Part shown: positions 60,190 through 64,000 of the stretch, one piece after another
Position numbering within the stretch: position 1 is the stretch's first letter
Layout of the letters: each line of letters starts with the position of its first letter
From: Actinomyces naeslundii
GTDB lineage: Bacteria > Actinomycetota > Actinomycetes > Actinomycetales > Actinomycetaceae
Direction of reading: 5' to 3'
Length of the DNA stretch: 64,000 nucleotides
NCBI RefSeq assembly: GCF_001956585.1
Contig: NZ_MSRR01000004.1
Coordinates: 1 to 64,000 of the forward strand
Position numbers and translations under genes: made by a program
Notes under the pieces: model-generated
The model's database searches: none
Seen by the model: the letters and a program-made list of their open reading frames with translations, nothing else
Told to the model about the DNA's origin: nothing

Positions 60190-62190
60190 TCAGAACCTGG
60201 CGGCCAGGACGGCGATGAGTACGAGGACCGTTCCGGCCAGCATGTAGCCGGCGTAGGAGCGCACGTACCCGGACTCGGTGCGGCGGGTCAGGCGCCCCAC
60301 GGCGCCAGTGCCCGCGGCGGTGCCCTCGACGGCGCCGTCGACGACGTAGCGCTCGACGGCGTCGGTGGCCAGGACCAGTCCCTGGCCGGTGCGCATGGCC
60401 AGGGCCTCGTTGACGGCGTCCTGGTACATGTCCTTGCGGGCGGCCTCCACCAGGGGGTTGGTGGGCTGCAGGACGACGGGCACCGGTCGGCGCACGTACA
60501 TCCACCAGGCCACGAGGACCCCGACAACGACCAGGGCGAGGGTGGCGCCCATGATGACGGTGGCCGGCAGGACCGGCTCGCCGTGCTCGGCGTGGCCGGT
60601 GACCGGCTCCAGCCAGGTGACGAACATGTTGTTGTAGGTCAGCAGCCCGCCCAGCCCGGCGGAGAACACGGACAGGATGATGAGCGGCAGCGTCATGAGC
60701 CAGCCGGACTCGTGGGGGTGGACCTCGCCCTCCAGGTCCTTGTCCGTGGTCCAGCGCTGCTTGCCGTGGAAGATCATGAAGAACAGGCGGGACATGTAGA
60801 AGGCGGTCAGGCCCGCGCCCAGCAGGGCGATGGTTCCCAGGATCCAGGGCTTGGCGCCCTCGCCGACGAAGGCTGCCTCGATGAGGCGGTCCTTGGACCA
60901 GAACCCGGAGAAGGGCGGCACCCCCAGGATGGCGAGCCAGCCGATGCCCATGGTGACCCAGGTGATCGTCATGGCGCTGCGCAGACCGCCGAAGCGGCGC
61001 ATGTTGACCTGGTCGCTCATGGCGTGCATGACCGAGCCGGCTCCCAGGAAGAGCTGGGCCTTGAAGAAGCCGTGGGTGAGCAGGTGGAAGATGGCGAAGG
61101 CGTAGCCGATCGGGCCGAGTCCGGCGCCGAGCATCATGTAGCCGATCTGGCTCATGGTGGAGGCGGCCAGGACCTTCTTCATGTCGTCCTTGGCGCTTCC
61201 GATGACGGCGCCCAGCAGCAGGGTGATGGCGCCGACGACGGCGACGGCCATCTGCGCGTCCGGGGCGCCCTCGAAGACGGCGGCGGAGCGGACCATGAGG
61301 TAGACGCCGGCGGTGACCATGGTGGCGGCGTGGATGAGGGCGGAGACCGGCGTGGGGCCCGCCATGGCGTCGCCCAGCCAGGCCTGGAGCGGGAACTGGG
61401 CGGACTTACCGCACGCCGCCAGGAGCAGGAAGAAGCCGATGGCGGTGAGCCAGCCGGTGGACACCGAGCCGTCGCCGGCGGCGGCGGAGACGGTGTCGAA
61501 GGAAACGGCACCGACCTGGCCGACCATCGTCATCATGGCCAGCAGGAGACCGACGTCGCCCACACGGTTCATGATGAAGGCCTTCTTGGCGGCGGCGGCG
61601 TTCTCGCGGCTGGTGACCTGCTCGCCCTGGGGGGCGTCGGCGTCGGCCGTGTTCCAGAAGCCGATGAGCAGGTAGGAGGCCAGTCCCACGCCCTCCCAGC
61701 CGACGAAGAGCACGATGTAGGAGTCACCCAGGACCAGGGTGAGCATCGCGGCGATGAAGAGGTTGAGGTAGGCGAAGAAGCGGCGCCGGTCCCGATCGTG
61801 GGCCATGTAGGCCACCGAGTACAGGTGGATGAGGAAGCCGACGCAGGTCACCAGGGTCACGAAGGTCAGCGACAGCGGGTCCAGCCGCAGGCCGACGTCG
61901 ATGCTCAGGTTGCCGGCGCTGAACCAGTGGTAGAGGGGAAGGCCGATGACGCGTTCCTCGGCGGGCAGGCCCAGGACCTGGAGCAGGATGCCCACGCCCA
62001 GGCAGGCGGTGGTCAGGGAGGCGGCCAGTCCCAACCAGTGGCCCCAGGCGTTGGAGCGGCGGCCGGCCAGCAGCAGGAGCGCCGCCGAGACCGCGGGAAC
62101 GGCGATGAGCAGCCAGGCCCAGGAGGCCAGGCCGGTGGCCTCGGCCACGGGCGTCACAACAGCGGGGGCGGTGACAGGAGCGGGAAGCAT
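60190..62190 (-). CDS. nuoL: NADH-quinone oxidoreductase subunit L
   Basis: The 666-residue product has about 16 helices including the long lateral-helix region at the end. The signatures are GWEGVGLASYLLIGFWNT, ACGKSAQFPLQAWLGDAM (conserved Lys) and GPTPVSALIHAATMVTAGVY. It is the most distal antiporter-like subunit of complex I. ATG 62190 lies 17 bases after the nuoK stop. Confidence 0.96.
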   Translation of the reverse strand: MLPAPVTAPAVVTPVAEATGLASWAWLLIAVPAVSAALLLLAGRRSNAWGHWLGLAASLTTACLGVGILLQVLGLPAEERVIGLPLYHWFSAGNLSIDVGLRLDPLSLTFVTLVTCVGFLIHLYSVAYMAHDRDRRRFFAYLNLFIAAMLTLVLGDSYIVLFVGWEGVGLASYLLIGFWNTADADAPQGEQVTSRENAAAAKKAFIMNRVGDVGLLLAMMTMVGQVGAVSFDTVSAAAGDGSVSTGWLTAIGFFLLLAACGKSAQFPLQAWLGDAMAGPTPVSALIHAATMVTAGVYLMVRSAAVFEGAPDAQMAVAVVGAITLLLGAVIGSAKDDMKKVLAASTMSQIGYMMLGAGLGPIGYAFAIFHLLTHGFFKAQLFLGAGSVMHAMSDQVNMRRFGGLRSAMTITWVTMGIGWLAILGVPPFSGFWSKDRLIEAAFVGEGAKPWILGTIALLGAGLTAFYMSRLFFMIFHGKQRWTTDKDLEGEVHPHESGWLMTLPLIILSVFSAGLGGLLTYNNMFVTWLEPVTGHAEHGEPVLPATVIMGATLALVVVGVLVAWWMYVRRPVPVVLQPTNPLVEAARKDMYQDAVNEALAMRTGQGLVLATDAVERYVVDGAVEGTAAGTGAVGRLTRRTESGYVRSYAGYMLAGTVLVLIAVLAARF

Positions 62191-62207
62191 GTCGGTGGTC
62201 TCTCCCC

Positions 62208-62513
62208 TCAGTTCTTGAGCAGGTTCTCGTCGTCGACCGACGTGGACCTGCGGGTGCGGAAGATGGATACGACGATGCTCAGGCCCACCACGACCTCGGC
62301 GGCGGCCACCACCATGACGAAGAAGGCAAAGACCTGGCCGGTGAGGTTGCCGTGGATCCGGGAGAAGGTCACCAGCACGAGGTTGACGGCATTGAGCATG
62401 AGCTCAACGCCCATGAGCTCGATGATGGCGTTGCGGCGCAGCAGCACCGTGAGCGCCCCCAGGGTGAACAGCACCCCGGCCAGCACGATGTAGACGGTGA
62501 TGGGGAGACTCAC
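62208..62513 (-). CDS. nuoK: NADH-quinone oxidoreductase subunit K
   Basis: The 101-residue product has three helices with the conserved glutamates in [15 protein letters not shown] and [13 protein letters not shown], needed for proton transfer. Its GTG start overlaps the nuoJ stop as GTGA. Confidence 0.95.
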   Translation of the reverse strand: MSLPITVYIVLAGVLFTLGALTVLLRRNAIIELMGVELMLNAVNLVLVTFSRIHGNLTGQVFAFFVMVVAAAEVVVGLSIVVSIFRTRRSTSVDDENLLKN

Positions 62514-63508
62514 TTCTCCTCCTTCTGCTCAGGGGCGGCCGAGTCGGCTGCATCGTCATCGCTGAGGACGGGCTGCTTGACGGCGGGCGCAGCGGCTCCG
62601 GGCATGGCCAGCATGCCGGAGCGGCCGGTGTCCTGGGAGCCGGTCGCGCCGACGCCGCCAACGCTGTCCTGGCGGGAGACGATCTGACCGGAGCGCTGGG
62701 CCAGTCCCATCTCCGGGGAGACGTCGGACAGCTCCAGGCCCTGGCCTCGGGCCCGCAGGACCCGGGGCACGGACTCCTCGACGGCCTCGCCGTCGGCACC
62801 CAGCGCGGGGGCGGCGGCGGAGTTGGTGGAGGCGTAGACGCCGGGCATCGGCTTCTGTCCGGGGTGAACACCCTTGGAGGCGTAGTCCCGCATCTTGTTC
62901 GCGGCGATGCGGCGCTGGCTGAGCCGGGCCCGGATCCGCTGACGGTGGGTGAGGGTCAGGGCTCCGACGGCGGCGACGATGAGCAGGATGGCGGTCAGCT
63001 CCATGGTGACGACGTGGTCGTTGTAGAGCGTGACGGCCAGAAGATCGGGGGCGGCCTTGGCGCCGTCACCGAGCCCGGCCGGCGTCGGGAAGACGGTGCG
63101 CCACACAGCGGCGGTCAGGACCCCGGCCAGGCCCAGTCCCAGCAGGATGAGGGCCGGCCATCGCATGACCGAGCCGGCCGCACCGACCGGCTCGTCACCG
63201 CCGACGCCCACGAGCATGATGACGAACAGCACGAGAGTCATGACAGCGCCGGTGTAGACCACGACCTGGGTGATGCCCATGAAGGGCGACTCGTTGACGA
63301 TGTAGAGGACGGCCAGCGAGATCATGATGCCGATCATGTTGATCGCGGCGGTCACGGCTCGCTTGGCGGTCAGGACGCCGATGCCGCAGGCCACGGTGAC
63401 CAGGGCGACGACGCCGAACACGATGGCCTCGCCCAGGCCCAGGTGGCCGTTTCCGGCCAGGGCCATGGGAACGGCAGAGACCTCACTGGGAAGCAGGAGG
63501 GCGTTCAT
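62510..63508 (-). CDS. nuoJ: NADH-quinone oxidoreductase subunit J
   Basis: The 332-residue product has five helices in the first 190 residues, with [20 protein letters not shown] and [19 protein letters not shown] typical of NuoJ. The remaining 130 residues are a polar, low-complexity cytoplasmic tail, so it is much longer than the 170-250 usual for the family. ATG 63508 overlaps the nuoI stop (ATGA). Confidence 0.93.
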   Translation of the reverse strand: MNALLLPSEVSAVPMALAGNGHLGLGEAIVFGVVALVTVACGIGVLTAKRAVTAAINMIGIMISLAVLYIVNESPFMGITQVVVYTGAVMTLVLFVIMLVGVGGDEPVGAAGSVMRWPALILLGLGLAGVLTAAVWRTVFPTPAGLGDGAKAAPDLLAVTLYNDHVVTMELTAILLIVAAVGALTLTHRQRIRARLSQRRIAANKMRDYASKGVHPGQKPMPGVYASTNSAAAPALGADGEAVEESVPRVLRARGQGLELSDVSPEMGLAQRSGQIVSRQDSVGGVGATGSQDTGRSGMLAMPGAAAPAVKQPVLSDDDAADSAAPEQKEEK

Positions 63509-64000
63509 CGCACGGCCCCCTTCACGGTCTGCTTGGCGCCCCAGCCGGAGGCGGTGGGGGTGGCCTTGGCGCGGGCGCCGGCCAGGCTGGGGTCGTCGGG
63601 CCGCTGGGCGCGCACCCAGTCGATCTGGGCCTGGGTGGAACCGGTGACTCGCCCGCGGTAGTAGTCGCCGTCCTCGGTGCCCTCGACCATGGGGTGGGGG
63701 GCGGCGACGGCGCCCTCGGGAACCGGGGCCAGGAGGTCCTCCTTCTCGTAGATGAGGCCCTCGCGACCGGGGCCGACGAGCTCATCGAAGTCTGTGGACA
63801 TCGTCAGGGCCCGGGTGGGGCAGGCCTCGATGCACATGCCGCAGAAGATGCAGCGCAGGTAGTTGATCTGGTAGACGCGCCCGTAGCGCTCGCCGGGCGA
63901 GTACTGGGCGCCGGGCTCGTTGGAGGCGGCCTCGACGTAGATCGCGTCGGCGGGGCAGGCCCAGGCGCACAGCTCGCAGCCGATGCACTTCTCCAGGCCG
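63505..64000 (-). CDS. nuoI: NADH-quinone oxidoreductase subunit I (5' end beyond window)
   Basis: The frame is open to the right edge. Two 4Fe-4S motifs are complete: [12 protein letters not shown] and [12 protein letters not shown], each C-x2-C-x2-C-x3-C-P. This is the peripheral-arm subunit that passes electrons to cluster N2. The C-terminal 100 residues after the second motif are longer than in many relatives and end in a basic segment ([13 protein letters not shown]). Confidence 0.95.
   Translation of the reverse strand, partial: GLEKCIGCELCAWACPADAIYVEAASNEPGAQYSPGERYGRVYQINYLRCIFCGMCIEACPTRALTMSTDFDELVGPGREGLIYEKEDLLAPVPEGAVAAPHPMVEGTEDGDYYRGRVTGSTQAQIDWVRAQRPDDPSLAGARAKATPTASGWGAKQTVKGAVR

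Noticed and set aside
60136-62493. Long plus-strand open frame (785 codons) opposite nuoL and nuoM
   Set aside because: It is a low-complexity Gly/Ala/Asp/His/Gln-rich reading of the antisense strand of clear nuo genes; high GC content makes such frames open by chance.

Overview
The window is high-GC actinobacterial chromosome, most likely Actinomyces or a close relative. This is inferred from the strong GC bias of the genes, two LytR-CpsA-Psr (LCP) glycopolymer transferases beside galE and an RmlB-type dehydratase, the tRNA-rpmG-HadB-like arrangement, and many genes that seem to lack a 5' leader. No database search was possible; family names rest on motifs I can read.

Positions 1-30937 form a cell-envelope glycan region. 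It holds a secreted zinc amidase (cut by the left edge), an RmlB dehydratase, glycosyltransferases of the GT-A (GT2) and GT-B (GT4-like) folds, three large polytopic membrane proteins of GT-C/polymerase character, a Wzx-type flippase, an asparagine-synthase-like protein and two LCP proteins. Five genes (8451-9755, 16814-17896 and 21678-24539) match all the steps of a Wbp-type route from UDP-GlcNAc to a 2,3-diacetamido uronic acid. The cluster can therefore make, assemble, flip and attach a surface polymer.

Positions 30938-33021 are an accessory patch. A lower-GC Abi-family gene with a HEPN motif follows a small C-rich/G-rich RNA-like element; its 5' end carries a stop codon and a 7-bp tandem duplication that shifts the frame. 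Next to it a CPBP protease gene lies between two copies of the purE 3' end, as in a small integrated cassette.

Positions 32956-46032 are mostly housekeeping: purE/purK, a GT-C-like protein, GtrA, DedA, a two-component system, a class III cyclase, birA, maf, a MarR regulator, a hot-dog dehydratase, rpmG, three tRNAs (Met, Thr, Tyr) and a YajQ protein. Positions 46052-55695 carry a second two-component system, a phosphotransferase-like gene, a small kinase, a chimeric sensor paralogue made by segmental duplication next to htpX, an acetyltransferase, a ferredoxin-NADP reductase and an OmpA-domain lipoprotein. Positions 55859-64000 hold a polyprenyl diphosphate synthase and the end of the NADH dehydrogenase operon (nuoN, M, L, K, J and a partial nuoI).

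A recurring feature is a TANNNT hexamer 6-7 bases before the start codon, the layout of leaderless mRNAs. I used it, with Shine-Dalgarno matches, to choose several starts.
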